NCBI RefSeq assembly: GCF_014931275.1
Contig: NZ_CP063110.1
Span: 561,001-625,000 of the forward strand
Source of the DNA: Haemophilus parainfluenzae
GTDB lineage: Bacteria; Pseudomonadota; Gammaproteobacteria; Enterobacterales; Pasteurellaceae
DNA: 64,000 nt
Direction: 5' to 3'
Part shown: positions 18,820 to 29,525 of the stretch, one piece after another
Layout of the letters: each line of letters begins with the position of its first letter
Position numbering within the stretch: the first letter of the stretch is position 1
The notes under the pieces: model-generated
Database searches by the model: none
What the model saw: the letters and a program-made list of their open reading frames with translations, nothing else
What the model was told of the DNA's origin: nothing
Program-made: the position numbers and the translations under genes

Positions 18820-20556
18820 CTAAATTTCAGCCCCTAAGCCAATGTAAAATTGAATGTTTTTGCTGTTATCTTTATCTCGAATTGGCGTCGCAATATCAAA
18901 TTTGATAGCGCCAACTGGCGATGCCCAACGCACACCGAAACCTGCACCGTAGCGTAACTCATTTGCTTTGTAAGCATCAGCGGCTAAACCTGTATCCACA
19001 AATACGGCTCCCCACCAATTTGGGTAAACTTGATATTGATATTCAAGGCTACCTGTTACTAAGCGAGAGCCGCCGACTAATTTCCCCTCTTTATTTTTCG
19101 GTGAAATTTTCTTATAGGCATAACCTCGCACGCTACGATCGCCCCCTGCAAAGAAACGTAATGCAGGTGGAATTTTACGAATATCCGCGGTATTTAAATA
19201 ACCAATTTCTGCACGGGTAATAAAACGGTGATTTTCTGCATAAGTACGAATCCACGCTGTGGAAGCTTGAATTTTAAAGAAATTGGCTTCTGACATCCAA
19301 AGCTTATTCCCTAAATCAACCGTGATTTTTTGGGTATCTCCCCATGTTGGGAATTGACCGCCTTTTAAACGAGTTCGGCTAAAACCTCCGGTTGGATAAA
19401 CAAGGAGCGTTTTATCGGTGAAATCAGCTTGCGTAAAGCTGTCGTAACGGACACGAAGACCCGCAAAATATTGCCAACCTTCTTTATTATTCCAATAACG
19501 TAATGCAGCAAAAGTTAGCGTTTTGGTATCCGTATCATTTTTATTTTCTTTTTCATAACCGGTTGAAAATTCATAATAATAATTTAATGGATTTTTCAAC
19601 AATGGTATTTTATAAGTGGCTTCAAAGTTTTGTTTTGGTGCAGAGACGTAAAGATTTGTACGGAAACTATGGCCTCGGCTATTAATCCAAGGTTTTGTCC
19701 AACCAATTTGGACATGAGGGCCTGTATCGGTTGCAAAACCGACCCCGAGCTCCATTGAGTTCTTCTTACGTGGATAAAGTAACAGTTCGATATCCACTAA
19801 TTTTTCTTCTTCGCGGACATGAGGCTGTAAAAGCACTGAGCTAAACCAGTTGGTAGAAGAAAAATCGTTAGTTAATTCAGATAAATCGCTGACTAAATAA
19901 GGATCGCCCGATTTAATGTTGAGCATATTTTGCAAATAGTCTTCGCGAATTTGGGAATGGTTGAATGTGATGTTGCCATAATGATAACGCACACCACTAT
20001 CAAACAGCATACGCCACCATGCTTCATAGGTTTCAGGGCTTATTTCTAAGCGAGAAATTTGGAATTTTCCGTCAAGATAACCACGAGCAAGGGCAAGGTT
20101 TGAAATGCTGCTTTTATAGTCATCGTATTTTTGATGCTCAACTAACTCACCTTGTTTTGGCAAGTTTTTACGGAGTGCTTTGAAGTTTTCGTCTTCTGCC
20201 GCTTCGCCTATAATTTCAACGTCTGTTCCCGCAATTTTACTTGGTTCACCGGGTTTTACATTAGCAATGAGTAAGTCTCGTTGACCTTTGCGTTTTTTCA
20301 ATTCAAAGGTGACTGAAGAACCATAATAACCGAAGACTCGAAGGCCTTTATCGACAGCATCTGAAACTAATTGTTTATACCGATCTGAGCCGTCCATCTC
20401 ACCTTTATCAATGAGTTTGACATTCATATCAGTATTGCGAATGGCACGTTCACCCTTGATACCGCGGATCTCAATATCTACGGTTTGTTCTGCAAGGGCT
20501 GAAAAACTCATCCATCCAAGCAAAAGAGCGGTTATTTTTAACGAAATTTTTTTCAT
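18820..20556 (-). CDS. tamA: Translocation and assembly module outer-membrane protein TamA
   Basis: A 578-residue Omp85-family barrel. A signal peptide ([22 protein letters not shown]) is followed by POTRA domains over about 23-260 and then the barrel. The lid-loop signature appears as [12 protein letters not shown] near residue 467, and the C-terminus ends in barrel strands ([11 protein letters not shown]). It pairs with TamB encoded directly downstream. Confidence 0.93.
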   Translation of the reverse strand: MKKISLKITALLLGWMSFSALAEQTVDIEIRGIKGERAIRNTDMNVKLIDKGEMDGSDRYKQLVSDAVDKGLRVFGYYGSSVTFELKKRKGQRDLLIANVKPGEPSKIAGTDVEIIGEAAEDENFKALRKNLPKQGELVEHQKYDDYKSSISNLALARGYLDGKFQISRLEISPETYEAWWRMLFDSGVRYHYGNITFNHSQIREDYLQNMLNIKSGDPYLVSDLSELTNDFSSTNWFSSVLLQPHVREEEKLVDIELLLYPRKKNSMELGVGFATDTGPHVQIGWTKPWINSRGHSFRTNLYVSAPKQNFEATYKIPLLKNPLNYYYEFSTGYEKENKNDTDTKTLTFAALRYWNNKEGWQYFAGLRVRYDSFTQADFTDKTLLVYPTGGFSRTRLKGGQFPTWGDTQKITVDLGNKLWMSEANFFKIQASTAWIRTYAENHRFITRAEIGYLNTADIRKIPPALRFFAGGDRSVRGYAYKKISPKNKEGKLVGGSRLVTGSLEYQYQVYPNWWGAVFVDTGLAADAYKANELRYGAGFGVRWASPVGAIKFDIATPIRDKDNSKNIQFYIGLGAEI

Positions 20557-20743
20557 TTTATTACAAGCTAAACTTTAAGAAGATCCACATCAAACCGCCT
20601 TAGTTTACCCATAAAATAAGGGGATTACCAATGCAATTATGGATGGGATTTGAAATTATTATATGCGTTTGAGCGTTAATACGACAATGCGATCAAAGAA
20701 AGAGTTTCCTTTGCTTTGAAAAAATAGTGATTGTTCTCTTTAT

Positions 20744-21178
20744 TCAGACATTTAACCAAAATGTAACTGGACCATCATTGGTGAGGCTCACTTGCATATC
20801 TGCCGCAAATTGTCCGTTGGCAACAGTGACTTTTTCTGCACATTTTTGCGAAAAATAGCCATATAATTCGTTAGCCAATGCTGGTGCAGCACCTTTTGAA
20901 AAACTTGGTCTCAGGCCTTTTTGCGTGTCTGCGGCCAAAGTAAATTGGGATACCACAAGCACTTCGCCACCGATTTGTTGCACATTTAAGTTCATTTTGT
21001 CATTTTCATCGCTGAAAATACGGTAATTTAACACTTTTTCAGCGAGTTTATCTGCTTTGGCTCGGTCATCTTCTTTTTCCACGCCTAATAAAACCAATAA
21101 TCCCTTGCCGATTTGCCCCACAATTTGACCTTCAACTTCTACTTTAGCCTGCGTAACACGCTGAATTAACGCAATCAT
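20744..21178 (-). CDS. dtd: D-aminoacyl-tRNA deacylase
   Basis: It hydrolyses D-aminoacyl-tRNAs and so recycles mischarged tRNA. The 144-residue start [17 protein letters not shown] is the family start and overlaps the yihY stop as ATGA; a longer frame upstream only extends into yihY. The motifs [10 protein letters not shown] (about 78-87) and the C-terminal NDGPVTFWL, a Gly-cisPro type site, are present. Confidence 0.95.
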   Translation of the reverse strand: MIALIQRVTQAKVEVEGQIVGQIGKGLLVLLGVEKEDDRAKADKLAEKVLNYRIFSDENDKMNLNVQQIGGEVLVVSQFTLAADTQKGLRPSFSKGAAPALANELYGYFSQKCAEKVTVANGQFAADMQVSLTNDGPVTFWLNV

Positions 21179-21999
21179 TTTACTTCCTCTAAATTTGTTT
21201 GATCCATTGACCGCTCTTCTGCAAGTACTGCGGCTAATTGTGCGCCGAATAACACCACTGTCCAGCTGATTTGAATCCACAATAACATAATGGGTAGTGT
21301 TGCCATGGCACCGTAAATTAATTGGTAAGATGGGAATGTTGTAATATACCAAGCAAAGGCCTGTTTCCCTAAGGTAAAGAAAATCGCGGCAATTAATGCA
21401 CCTGCTGCAGAGTGTTTGATGCTCACTTTCTTATTTGGCACGACCATATAAATGAGCGTGAAGATAAACCAAGTAGAAAGAAATGGCACAAAGCTGAGGA
21501 GTTTTAAGCCAAAAGAAAGCGATTCGGATTGCTCGAACATGGCTTTGACGTATGAACTTGCGGCAATGCTGGTACCGATTAAAAGTGGACCGAGCGTTAA
21601 AATGAGCCAATAAATAGCAAATGACGTAAAAATCGGGCGATTACTGGTGTCTTGCCAAATGCCATTAAGTGTACGGTCGATGGAGTTAATGAGCATTAAT
21701 GCGACTAAAATCAAACTCACAATCCCCACGGCACTCATTTGCTTGGAGTTATGGACGAATTCATCAATATATTGCCCCACAACATCACTTGCGGAAGGGG
21801 CGAAATTGGTGAAGATGAATTCTTTCAATGCCCCGGTTACTTCGTTAAAGACAGGAAAGGCGGAAAAAATCGAAAACACCACCATAATTAACGGCACGAT
21901 GGCGAGCATGGTGCTGTAGGTGAGTGAACCAGCAGCTTGCGTTAATTTGTTTTCTTGAGAACGCTGCCAAAATAATGCGAGAAAAGACGTTAAGGTCAT
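21175..21999 (-). CDS. yihY: YihY/BrkB family inner-membrane protein
   Basis: An integral membrane protein of about 274 residues with six hydrophobic segments, matching E. coli YihY through blocks such as [14 protein letters not shown] and [11 protein letters not shown]. Older annotation as ribonuclease BN was an error for this family; the function is unknown. The start [10 protein letters not shown] at 21999 is preferred because it overlaps the ychJ stop as TAATG; an upstream ATG at 22020 would overlap by 22 bases. Confidence 0.88.
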   Translation of the reverse strand: MTLTSFLALFWQRSQENKLTQAAGSLTYSTMLAIVPLIMVVFSIFSAFPVFNEVTGALKEFIFTNFAPSASDVVGQYIDEFVHNSKQMSAVGIVSLILVALMLINSIDRTLNGIWQDTSNRPIFTSFAIYWLILTLGPLLIGTSIAASSYVKAMFEQSESLSFGLKLLSFVPFLSTWFIFTLIYMVVPNKKVSIKHSAAGALIAAIFFTLGKQAFAWYITTFPSYQLIYGAMATLPIMLLWIQISWTVVLFGAQLAAVLAEERSMDQTNLEEVK

Positions 22000-22472
22000 T
22001 AGAGCAAGCCTCCGCAACAATGTTTAAATTTCTTCCCTGAACCACAAACACAAGGTTGTTTATTACTTGGGAGCGGCACAGTGGGGTCAACAAAATACCA
22101 ACGGCCATCGATTTTTACAAAAATAGAATGTTCGTGATGCACTTGTGGCTGTTCGCTACCTTGAAAATGCGCCTTAAATTCAACCGCACTTTGTGTTTTG
22201 GTTAAGGTTTCTGTTTTGACAATGTCTAAACCAAGCCATTGCGTTTCATCAGCCCAATCTTGCAGGGCTTTTTCATCTAATAAGGTTTGTTGGTTTGGTA
22301 CCGTGGTTTGCACAATATAGGGAATATTTTTGAGCACAAACGCTGAATAGCGGGAACGCATGAGTTGTTCCGCTGTTTCTGGAAACATATTGCCTGAATG
22401 AAAGCGTCCGCAGCAATCTTCGTAAGAAAGTGAAGATTGGCATGGGCAAAGTGCGGTCGTTTTAGCCGACAT
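21999..22472 (-). CDS. ychJ: YchJ family SEC-C motif protein (UPF0225)
   Basis: 157 residues with two cysteine-rich zinc-binding SEC-C-like motifs: [13 protein letters not shown] near the N-terminus and [15 protein letters not shown] at the end. The middle is an NTF2-like domain. The molecular role is not established. It overlaps the end of yiiM by 11 bases and sits in a tight yiiM-ychJ-yihY-dtd unit. Confidence 0.88.
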   Translation of the reverse strand: MSAKTTALCPCQSSLSYEDCCGRFHSGNMFPETAEQLMRSRYSAFVLKNIPYIVQTTVPNQQTLLDEKALQDWADETQWLGLDIVKTETLTKTQSAVEFKAHFQGSEQPQVHHEHSIFVKIDGRWYFVDPTVPLPSNKQPCVCGSGKKFKHCCGGLL

Positions 22473-23139
22473 TTTTAGCCGCCTGTTGTAAATTATGTAA
22501 TTGTGAATTGATCGAACGTTTAAACGCAGGCGCTAATTCTTCAATGGCTAAGGCTTCTTCTAGTTCTGCAATACTTGAAGGCGCGGAGAGTTGCGTATTT
22601 AGACGACGAATTGTCCATTCAGGATAAGGTCGATGTTGCAAAATGAGTTCATCGCCTTGATGAATTTCACCTTCTGCAATCACGCGCACATACCAACCTG
22701 TCCAACCTGATTGACGAATAACCTCTCTTGTATTCTCATTCTTGGTATTATGAGATAAACGCTCGCAAGGTTTGCGGGGTTGAGACACTTCTAACAGAGT
22801 AGAGCCAATTTTGTAACGATCGCCTACACAAACATTATCTTCATGTAAGCCTGATACCACAAAGTTTTCACCGTAAATCGCACTGCCGTGGAAATCAAAC
22901 TTTTCACCAAGTAGCTCGTTTAAAGCAGGGAAAGACACATCAGACATGAAAAACAAGGCTTTATCTACGCCACCATGATGCGCTTTTAAACCGACATCAT
23001 TGCCTTCTGCGCCAAGCGCATGCACTTTCACCATGGATACTGGTTTTTTACGAATCGCGCTTTCATATGAGCTACCATCAGGGAACGTTAAGGTTTCTAT
23101 CAATCCTGTTTTAATAATAAGAATTTTTGCGTTTGACAT
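22462..23139 (-). CDS. yiiM: MOSC-domain protein YiiM (6-hydroxyaminopurine reductase type)
   Basis: 225 residues, the E. coli YiiM length. The MOSC core has the conserved molybdenum-cofactor cysteine in [12 protein letters not shown] (Cys at about residue 113), followed by the C-terminal 3-alpha domain. In E. coli, YiiM detoxifies N-hydroxylated bases such as 6-N-hydroxyaminopurine with the molybdenum cofactor. It is the first gene of the unit running towards dtd. Confidence 0.88.
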   Translation of the reverse strand: MSNAKILIIKTGLIETLTFPDGSSYESAIRKKPVSMVKVHALGAEGNDVGLKAHHGGVDKALFFMSDVSFPALNELLGEKFDFHGSAIYGENFVVSGLHEDNVCVGDRYKIGSTLLEVSQPRKPCERLSHNTKNENTREVIRQSGWTGWYVRVIAEGEIHQGDELILQHRPYPEWTIRRLNTQLSAPSSIAELEEALAIEELAPAFKRSINSQLHNLQQAAKNVG

Positions 23140-23261
23140 CTATTTTTCCTGCTTTGAGTTAGTTTTGAGAAATTATACCGTAAAATCACTTAAATTTTGA
23201 CCGCACTTCGTTTTTTCCTTATTATTCGTTTAAATAAAACCAACAAAACAAAGGAATCTTT

Positions 23262-24761
23262 ATGCAATATTCTCTCGCGCGTACCGAACAAGGTCAAACC
23301 CTTGGCATTACCGCAAAAATGGCAAACCGTCATGGCCTGATCGCTGGAGCGACAGGAACGGGGAAAACCGTGACATTACGTAAAATGGCAGAGGCGTTCA
23401 GTGATGATGGTGTGCCGGTTTTTTTAGTGGATGTAAAAGGCGATTTGTCTGGTTTAGTAAAAGCGGGCACATTTAGTGGCAAAGTAGCAGAACGCATTGA
23501 ACAATTTGATTTAGGTGGCGAGAGTTATTTAAATGGCTATCCTGTGTCATTTTGGGATGTATTCGGTGAAACCGGTATTCCGCTTCGCACCACGATTTCT
23601 GAAATGGGACCATTATTACTTTCCCGTTTATTAAATTTAAATGCAACCCAAGAAGGCTTATTAAACCTTGTATTCCGTGTGGCCGATGATAGAGGTTTAT
23701 TGCTTATCGATCTGAAAGACTTGCGTGCAATGCTTAAATTTGTAGCAGAGAACGCCAAATCGTTCCAAGTAGAATATGGTAACGTATCAGCTGCGAGTGT
23801 GGGCGCGATTCAACGTGCTTTACTGACCCTTGAAAATGAAGGGGCGACCAATCTTTTTGGTGAACCTGCATTAAATCTTGAAGATTGGTTACAAACCCGT
23901 GATGGTCGTGGCGTGATCAATGTTTTAAATTCTGAAAAATTAATCAATTCCCCAAGAATGTATAGCGCATTCTTGCTTTGGTTGATGTCTGAATTATTTG
24001 AACAATTACCTGAAGTCGGCGACCCGGATAAACCAAAATTTGTGATGTTCTTCGATGAAGCGCATTTACTCTTTGATGGTGCACCAAGTGTGTTGGTGGA
24101 TAAAGTGGAACAAGTAGTTCGCTTGATTCGTTCTAAAGGTGTGGGGATTTATTTTGTGACCCAAAATCCATTAGATTTACCGGATACCGTGTTAGGGCAA
24201 TTAGGTAACCGTGTTCAACACGCGCTACGCGCTTTTACACCACGCGATCAAAAAGCAGTGAAATCTGCGGCAGAAACGTTCCGTTCTAATCCTGCTGTCA
24301 ATGTGGTTGAGACCATTTCAACCTTAGGTGTGGGGCAAGCATTGATTTCATTCTTAGATGAAAAAGGTATGCCTGCGCCAGTTGAAGTGGCGTATGTTTA
24401 CCCGCCGAAAAGTCAACTTGCACCGATTACTGAAGAAGAGCGTGCAGCGTGGGTGAAAGACGATGAGCTTTATGCCTTCTATAAAGATTATGTGGATAAT
24501 GAGTCGGCTTTCGAAGTATTAAATGCGCAAGCGGATTTAGCAGCAGTGCAACAAAAACAAGCTGAACAAGCGCAGCAAGAGGAAGAAAGCGGTTTATTTG
24601 GTAGCTTAAGCCGTATGATTTTTGGAACACAAAAACGCGGGGATAAACTTTCTCCGACAGAACAAATTGTGAATAGCGTGGCAAAATCAGTTGGTCGCAA
24701 TATTCGTAATGAAGTGACCAAACAAATCATGCGTGGTATCTTAGGGGCATTGAAAAAATAA
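23262..24761 (+). CDS. yjgR: HerA/DUF853-type ATPase YjgR
   Basis: A 499-residue P-loop ATPase with Walker [11 protein letters not shown] (about 29-38) and Walker [13 protein letters not shown] near residue 260. The frame has an AAAGGAATC site upstream. The family is related to the DNA-translocase HerA, but the cellular role of YjgR is unknown. The C-terminal part is Gln/Glu-rich (about residues 410-440). An uptake sequence separates it from udp. Confidence 0.88.
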   Translation: MQYSLARTEQGQTLGITAKMANRHGLIAGATGTGKTVTLRKMAEAFSDDGVPVFLVDVKGDLSGLVKAGTFSGKVAERIEQFDLGGESYLNGYPVSFWDVFGETGIPLRTTISEMGPLLLSRLLNLNATQEGLLNLVFRVADDRGLLLIDLKDLRAMLKFVAENAKSFQVEYGNVSAASVGAIQRALLTLENEGATNLFGEPALNLEDWLQTRDGRGVINVLNSEKLINSPRMYSAFLLWLMSELFEQLPEVGDPDKPKFVMFFDEAHLLFDGAPSVLVDKVEQVVRLIRSKGVGIYFVTQNPLDLPDTVLGQLGNRVQHALRAFTPRDQKAVKSAAETFRSNPAVNVVETISTLGVGQALISFLDEKGMPAPVEVAYVYPPKSQLAPITEEERAAWVKDDELYAFYKDYVDNESAFEVLNAQADLAAVQQKQAEQAQQEEESGLFGSLSRMIFGTQKRGDKLSPTEQIVNSVAKSVGRNIRNEVTKQIMRGILGALKK

Positions 24762-24810
24762 CGAAAATTTGACCGCACTTTGCGGCAAGAATGATAAAAA
24801 GGAGATTGTT

Positions 24811-25569
24811 ATGTCTGATGTATTTCACTTAAACCTAACCAAAGCACAACTGAAAGGTGCCACATTAGCTATCGTGCCGGGTGATCCGGCGCGTAGCGAA
24901 CGTATTGCTAAAAAACTTGATAACCCTGAGTTTCTTGCAAGTACACGTGAGTTCACTTCTTGGTTAGGCTATTTAAATGGTCAACCGGTGGTGGTGTGTT
25001 CAACCGGTATTGGTGGCCCTTCTACGTCTATCTGTGTGGAAGAGCTGGCTCAGCTTGGTGTGCGTACATTCTTACGTATTGGTACAACAGGTGCGATTCA
25101 ACCACACATTAATGTGGGTGATGTTCTTGTTACAACGGGTGCGGTTCGTCTTGATGGTGCAAGCCGTCATTTTGCCCCAATTGAATATCCAGCGGTAGCA
25201 AATTTTGAATGTACCACGGCACTTTTCAATGCGGCTAAAGAAAAAGGTATTGAGCCATTTGTAGGAATTACAGCTTCTTCAGATACGTTCTATCCAGGTC
25301 AAGAACGTTATGATACTTACAGCGGTAAAGTATATCGTGATTACCAAGGCTTGTTAAAACAATGGCAAGATCTCAATGTGATGAACTATGAGATGGAATC
25401 AGCGACGTTATTCACCATGTGTAACGCTCTTGGCTTGCGAGCTGGTATGGTTGCAGGTGTGATTGTGAACCGTACACAACAAGAAATTCCAAATGAAGCC
25501 ACCATGAAAGATACGGAAGATAAAGCAGTATCTGTGGTAGTGGAAGCAGCAAGAAAATTGTTAGCGTAA
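24811..25569 (+). CDS. udp: Uridine phosphorylase
   Basis: It splits uridine with phosphate into uracil and ribose-1-phosphate in pyrimidine salvage. The 252-residue start [16 protein letters not shown] follows AAAAAGGAG; the longer upstream frame lacks a ribosome site and runs through an uptake sequence. Phosphate and nucleoside motifs [11 protein letters not shown] (about 23-33) and [12 protein letters not shown] (about 192-203) are present. Confidence 0.96.
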   Translation: MSDVFHLNLTKAQLKGATLAIVPGDPARSERIAKKLDNPEFLASTREFTSWLGYLNGQPVVVCSTGIGGPSTSICVEELAQLGVRTFLRIGTTGAIQPHINVGDVLVTTGAVRLDGASRHFAPIEYPAVANFECTTALFNAAKEKGIEPFVGITASSDTFYPGQERYDTYSGKVYRDYQGLLKQWQDLNVMNYEMESATLFTMCNALGLRAGMVAGVIVNRTQQEIPNEATMKDTEDKAVSVVVEAARKLLA

Positions 25570-25584
25570 AACTCAGATAAAAAT

Positions 25585-25610
25585 AACCGCACTTTTTTAG
25601 AAGTGCGGTT
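25585..25610 (+). terminator. Bidirectional terminator made of inverted uptake sequences
   Basis: AACCGCACTT and AAGTGCGGTT form a perfect 10-bp stem with a 6-base loop, with T-rich sequence after it on the plus strand and A-rich sequence before it. It sits between convergent udp and the aroE-like gene. Confidence 0.85.
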
Positions 25611-25616
25611 TATTTT

Positions 25617-26432
25617 TTAACTGTTTTTTCGAGCAAAAGTGGCGGCTTCAGCGACTAATTGGTCATCAGGTCGAACCCCAGTGTAGAGCTCAAATTGTTC
25701 GACAGCTTGTAGCACAATCACTTCAGCACCAGAAATCGTTTGTTTACCTTGCTGTTGAGCAAATTGGATAAACGGTGTTTCAGCAGGAATCGCCACCACA
25801 TCAAAAGCGGTTTGAGCTTGTTGAATAAGATTTTCAGGAAAGGCGAGATCAAATTCTTCTTTCCCACCTTTCATCCCAATTGGTGTGACATTGACTAAAA
25901 TGTCTGCCGATTGATTATCTAAAGAATAAATATATTCGTAGCCATAAAGTGCGGCTAAATTTTTACCTGTTTTTTCATTTCGAGCAAAAATCTTCAGATA
26001 CTCAAATCCGCTGTTTTTAAAGGCCGCGACGACCGCTTTAGCCATACCACCACTGCCTCGTACAATCACACGACTCTTTTTATCTAATTGATATTCTTTG
26101 ATAAGTTTAACGATCGCAATATAGTCGGTGTTGTAAGCACGAAGAAACCCTTGATCATTCACAATGGTGTTCACGGACTGAATGGCTTGCGCAGAAGGCG
26201 AGATTTCATCTAAAAATGGCATACAGCTTTCTTTAAATGGCATCGAAACAGCACAGCCTCGAATACCAAGTGCACGAATACCTTTGACTGCGCTTTCAAT
26301 ATCTGTGGTGGTAAAGGCTTTATAGATAAAATTAAGCCCTAATTTTTGATACAGATAGTTATGGAATGTTGTGCCAAAATTGCCCGGTCTACCAGAAAGG
26401 GACATGCAAAGTTGGGTATCTTTGTTAATCAT
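25617..26432 (-). CDS. Shikimate dehydrogenase-like protein (SDH-L, HI0607 type)
   Basis: 271 residues, the same length as H. influenzae HI0607, a structurally known AroE paralogue with weak shikimate activity. The catalytic Lys is kept in SMPFK (about 63-67) and the Asn/Asp in AYNTDY (about 99-104). The nucleotide loop is GSGGMAKAV (about 126-134). The physiological substrate is unclear; a true aroE is expected elsewhere. It is the last gene of the yibN-secB-gpsA-cysE unit, 9 bases after cysE. Confidence 0.88.
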   Translation of the reverse strand: MINKDTQLCMSLSGRPGNFGTTFHNYLYQKLGLNFIYKAFTTTDIESAVKGIRALGIRGCAVSMPFKESCMPFLDEISPSAQAIQSVNTIVNDQGFLRAYNTDYIAIVKLIKEYQLDKKSRVIVRGSGGMAKAVVAAFKNSGFEYLKIFARNEKTGKNLAALYGYEYIYSLDNQSADILVNVTPIGMKGGKEEFDLAFPENLIQQAQTAFDVVAIPAETPFIQFAQQQGKQTISGAEVIVLQAVEQFELYTGVRPDDQLVAEAATFARKNS

Positions 26433-26441
26433 ATCGATTCC

Positions 26442-27239
26442 TTAAATATTTAGATTTATATCATCATCGATAAAATATTGGTTCATTTCAAATGCCGGTT
26501 TTGCCGCTTTGTCTTTGCCGACAATACGAGCAGGCACACCTGCTGCAGTGGCATATTCAGGCACAGATTGAAGTACAACAGAATTGGCGCCGATTTTGGC
26601 ATATTTGCCCACTTCGATATTGCCGAGAATTTTTGCGCCTGCCCCAATCATTACACCTTCTCGTACTTTTGGATGACGATCGCCGGATTCTTTACCTGTA
26701 CCACCGAGGGTAACACCTTGCAAGATAGACACATCATTTTCAATCACTGAGGTTTCGCCGACGACAATACCAGTAGCATGGTCAAACATAATGCCGTGCC
26801 CAATTTTGGCGGCAGGGTGAATATCTACATCGAAAGCCACTGAAATTTGATTTTGTAAATAAAGCGCGAGTGCTTTTCGATTTTGGTTCCACAAATAATG
26901 GGTAATGCGATAGCTTTGAATGGCGTGAAAACCTTTCAAATAAAGCAATGGTGTGGACCACAATTCCACAGCGGGATCGCGGTGGCGCACAGCTTTAATA
27001 TCACAAGCAGCACAATCAATGATATTGGGCTCCGCTTGATAGGCTTCTTCAATAATTTCACGCAGCGAAATTGCGGGCATGATAGGGTTAGCCAGTTTAT
27101 TCGCAAGCAAATAACTCAAGGCACTGCCAAGATTTTGATGTTTTAAAATAGTGGAATGGAAAAAGCTTGCGAGCATTGGTTCGCATTCTGCTAATTCTTT
27201 TGCTTCTTGGCGAATGTGTTGCCATACTTCTAACGTCAT
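26442..27239 (-). CDS. cysE: Serine acetyltransferase
   Basis: It acetylates serine with acetyl-CoA, the first step of cysteine synthesis. 265 residues: an N-terminal helical domain, then the left-handed beta-helix hexapeptide repeats (about 140-220) with catalytic motifs DIHPAAKIG and GIMFDHATG. The C-terminus ends DDDINLNI; the terminal Ile is the residue that typically docks CysK. It lies 9 bases after gpsA. Confidence 0.95.
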   Translation of the reverse strand: MTLEVWQHIRQEAKELAECEPMLASFFHSTILKHQNLGSALSYLLANKLANPIMPAISLREIIEEAYQAEPNIIDCAACDIKAVRHRDPAVELWSTPLLYLKGFHAIQSYRITHYLWNQNRKALALYLQNQISVAFDVDIHPAAKIGHGIMFDHATGIVVGETSVIENDVSILQGVTLGGTGKESGDRHPKVREGVMIGAGAKILGNIEVGKYAKIGANSVVLQSVPEYATAAGVPARIVGKDKAAKPAFEMNQYFIDDDINLNI

Positions 27240-27248
27240 TTTTTCTCC

Positions 27249-28256
27249 TTATTCGCCTTTTCGTTCACGACCCAATAAGCTCAGTGCGACTTCTTGTGCA
27301 CTTTTACCACAAAAGAGCATTTGGTAAATTTGTTCTGTAATCGGCATTTCTACGCCTTGTCGTTGTGCTAATAAATAGGTTTCTTTGGTGTTATAAAACC
27401 CTTCTACCACTTGACCAATTTCATCCATGGCTTGTTGGCTATTGATACCTTTTCCAAGCATTAAACCAAATCGGCGGTTACGGGATTGATTATCGGTACA
27501 AGTGAGCACTAAATCACCTAAACCAGACATACCCATAAAGGTTTGCGTATTGGCGCCCATGGACATGCCTAAGCGAGTAATTTCCGCAATCCCACGGGTA
27601 ATTAATGCCGTTCTCGCATTGGCGCCAAATCCCATGCCATCTGAAATACCAGCACCAATCGCAATCACGTTTTTAATGGCGCCACCTAATTGAACGCCGA
27701 TCATATCTTGGTTTACATACACTCGGAAATGCTGACTGCAATGAATTCTCGCTTGAAATTCTAAGGCAAACTTTTCATTACAAGAGGCAAGCGTAATCGC
27801 CGTTGGCAAACCTTGAGCCAATTCTTTCGCAAAAGTAGGACCAGAAAGCACCGCCGTCGGAATTGCTTTACCTAAGGTTTCTTCCACTACTTCTTGTAGT
27901 AATCGGCCGGTGTTGCGTTCTAATCCTTTGGTTGCCCAAATTAAACGATGATCAGGTTTTAAGTGCGGTCGAATTTTTAAGAGAATTTCGCCGAAAGCAT
28001 GGCTTGGCACTACAATTAAAATGTCTTTCGATTGCTCAAGGGCTGTTTTCAAATCTAATTCTAAATGCAAACTTTCTGGAAATTCAATATCTGGCAGAAA
28101 ACGGCGATTTTGACGATCCTGTTGCATTTGATGAATGTGATCGGGATTGTGCCCCCAAAGATAGGTTGGAGAGCCATTGCGAGAAAATGAGATAGCGAGT
28201 GCTGTTCCGTAAGAACCGCAACCAAGAATGGTAATTGGAGATTGGGATGGGTTCAT
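27249..28256 (-). CDS. gpsA: NAD(P)-dependent glycerol-3-phosphate dehydrogenase
   Basis: It makes sn-glycerol-3-phosphate for phospholipid synthesis. The 335-residue start [20 protein letters not shown] is used because it brings the Rossmann motif to the N-terminus; a longer frame to 28307 has no family support. The catalytic Lys is expected in the block [12 protein letters not shown]. It is downstream of secB, as in E. coli. Confidence 0.95.
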   Translation of the reverse strand: MNPSQSPITILGCGSYGTALAISFSRNGSPTYLWGHNPDHIHQMQQDRQNRRFLPDIEFPESLHLELDLKTALEQSKDILIVVPSHAFGEILLKIRPHLKPDHRLIWATKGLERNTGRLLQEVVEETLGKAIPTAVLSGPTFAKELAQGLPTAITLASCNEKFALEFQARIHCSQHFRVYVNQDMIGVQLGGAIKNVIAIGAGISDGMGFGANARTALITRGIAEITRLGMSMGANTQTFMGMSGLGDLVLTCTDNQSRNRRFGLMLGKGINSQQAMDEIGQVVEGFYNTKETYLLAQRQGVEMPITEQIYQMLFCGKSAQEVALSLLGRERKGE

Positions 28257-28309
28257 TTCAATCACCTTTAAAATAAAAGGGCAGACGGTATCGCCTGCCC
28301 CTATCACAA

Positions 28310-28819
28310 TTAATGTTGGGTTTCCTGATTTTCTTCCGCTTCGGCCGCAGCTTGCTGCTTGTTCATGTAATCAATGAACAACGCATCGAAGTTTACCGGA
28401 GAAAGGTTTAATGCCGGGAATGTACCACGATTCACTAAGTTAGAAATCAATTCACGAGCATAAGGGAAAAGCATATTTGGGCATTGAGATGTTAAGCAGT
28501 GTGCCATTTGAACATCTTCTAAACCGCTGATTGTAAATACACCAGATTGTTTCACTTCACAAATAAACGCCACATCACCAGAATCTTCCATGGTGGTTTC
28601 CACGTTAATGTTTAACGTCACTTCGTATAAATCTTCACCCACTTGAACCGCTTCAGTGCTTAAATCAAAGCCAAGTTTTGGTTTCCATTCTTGGTGGAAA
28701 ATATGAGGAAGATTTGGTGCTTCAAAAGAAACATCTTTTACATAAATACGTTGAATTTGAAGTACGGCTTCTTGTTGCTCTTCAGCAGCTACTTCAGGTT
28801 GTTGATTTTGTTCAGACAT
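28310..28819 (-). CDS. secB: Protein-export chaperone SecB
   Basis: A cytosolic tetrameric chaperone that keeps preproteins unfolded and passes them to SecA. 169 residues, with an acidic C-terminus and the conserved core [19 protein letters not shown] (about 24-42) and [19 protein letters not shown]. It lies 9 bases after yibN. Confidence 0.96.
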   Translation of the reverse strand: MSEQNQQPEVAAEEQQEAVLQIQRIYVKDVSFEAPNLPHIFHQEWKPKLGFDLSTEAVQVGEDLYEVTLNINVETTMEDSGDVAFICEVKQSGVFTISGLEDVQMAHCLTSQCPNMLFPYARELISNLVNRGTFPALNLSPVNFDALFIDYMNKQQAAAEAEENQETQH

Positions 28820-28828
28820 AGAGGATCC

Positions 28829-29275
28829 TTACTTATGTTTTTTTACTAATGGTAAATTTGCACCCGCCCAAGCAGTTAAACCGTCTTTTAACACATAGAC
28901 TTTTTCAAAGCCTTGTTTAGTTAAAAGTTCTGCGGAGGTGGTAGAAGAAACACCGTTAACATCCACAATGATAACCGGTTTTTCTTTGTGATGTTCGATT
29001 TTGCCTACATTGTGATTTTTGATTTCAGTCGGAAGCAAGTTCACGCTGCCAATAATATGACCACGTTGGAATTCATCGATAGAGCGTAAATCAATCACCA
29101 CGGCTTCTTCGTTATTCATTAAATGAACGGCTTCAGGACTGGTGATCACGCGATATTTTTGTGTCGCACTTTTAAAAAAGGTGAAAAGTGTCATAAAAAG
29201 GACTGCAAACCATGCGATCGTTAAAAAAGTGTGTTTTTGAGCAAATTCAATTGCTTGAGGCATAAATTCTTGCAT
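28829..29275 (-). CDS. yibN: Membrane-anchored rhodanese-like protein YibN, lacking the catalytic cysteine
   Basis: 148 residues: an N-terminal membrane helix (about 17-34) followed by a rhodanese fold ([24 protein letters not shown]). The active-site loop reads [13 protein letters not shown], with Ser where a sulfurtransferase needs Cys, and the whole protein has no cysteine. It therefore cannot be a normal sulfurtransferase. E. coli has yibN-grxC-secB; here grxC is missing from the spot. Confidence 0.85.
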   Translation of the reverse strand: MQEFMPQAIEFAQKHTFLTIAWFAVLFMTLFTFFKSATQKYRVITSPEAVHLMNNEEAVVIDLRSIDEFQRGHIIGSVNLLPTEIKNHNVGKIEHHKEKPVIIVDVNGVSSTTSAELLTKQGFEKVYVLKDGLTAWAGANLPLVKKHK

Positions 29276-29426
29276 GTTGTTCTCAACTTAATTTTTGATA
29301 ATGAATAAGAGTTTATCTTCACATGAAATAAAGGCTTAAGTATAACCGCACTTTGGTTATCTTTCAAAAAAATTCTGAAGGAAACGTGGGGTTGGCGAAA
29401 GCTTATACAATCAAATAGGGAAAAAC

Positions 29427-29440
29427 ATGATCGGGATCAT
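29427..29440 (+). promoter_or_regulatory. FNR-type site upstream of ansB
   Basis: ATGATCGGGATCAT is a dyad matching 8 of the 10 defined bases of the FNR consensus TTGAT-N4-ATCAA. A -10-like TATTCT lies at 29461-29466, placing the site near -40, the class II activator position. Anaerobic induction of ansB fits family knowledge from E. coli. Confidence 0.55.
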
Positions 29441-29525
29441 AAATCTATTATCTTGGTGTTTATTCTACTTCTAATTAAGTAGAGAATAGCCAAGTTTAGA
29501 TTATTTAATGTAAAAGGAGACAAGT

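Noticed and set aside
21179..21352. Longer start for dtd
   Set aside because: The extra 58 residues lie within yihY and have no family support; the internal ATG overlaps the yihY stop in a typical coupling.
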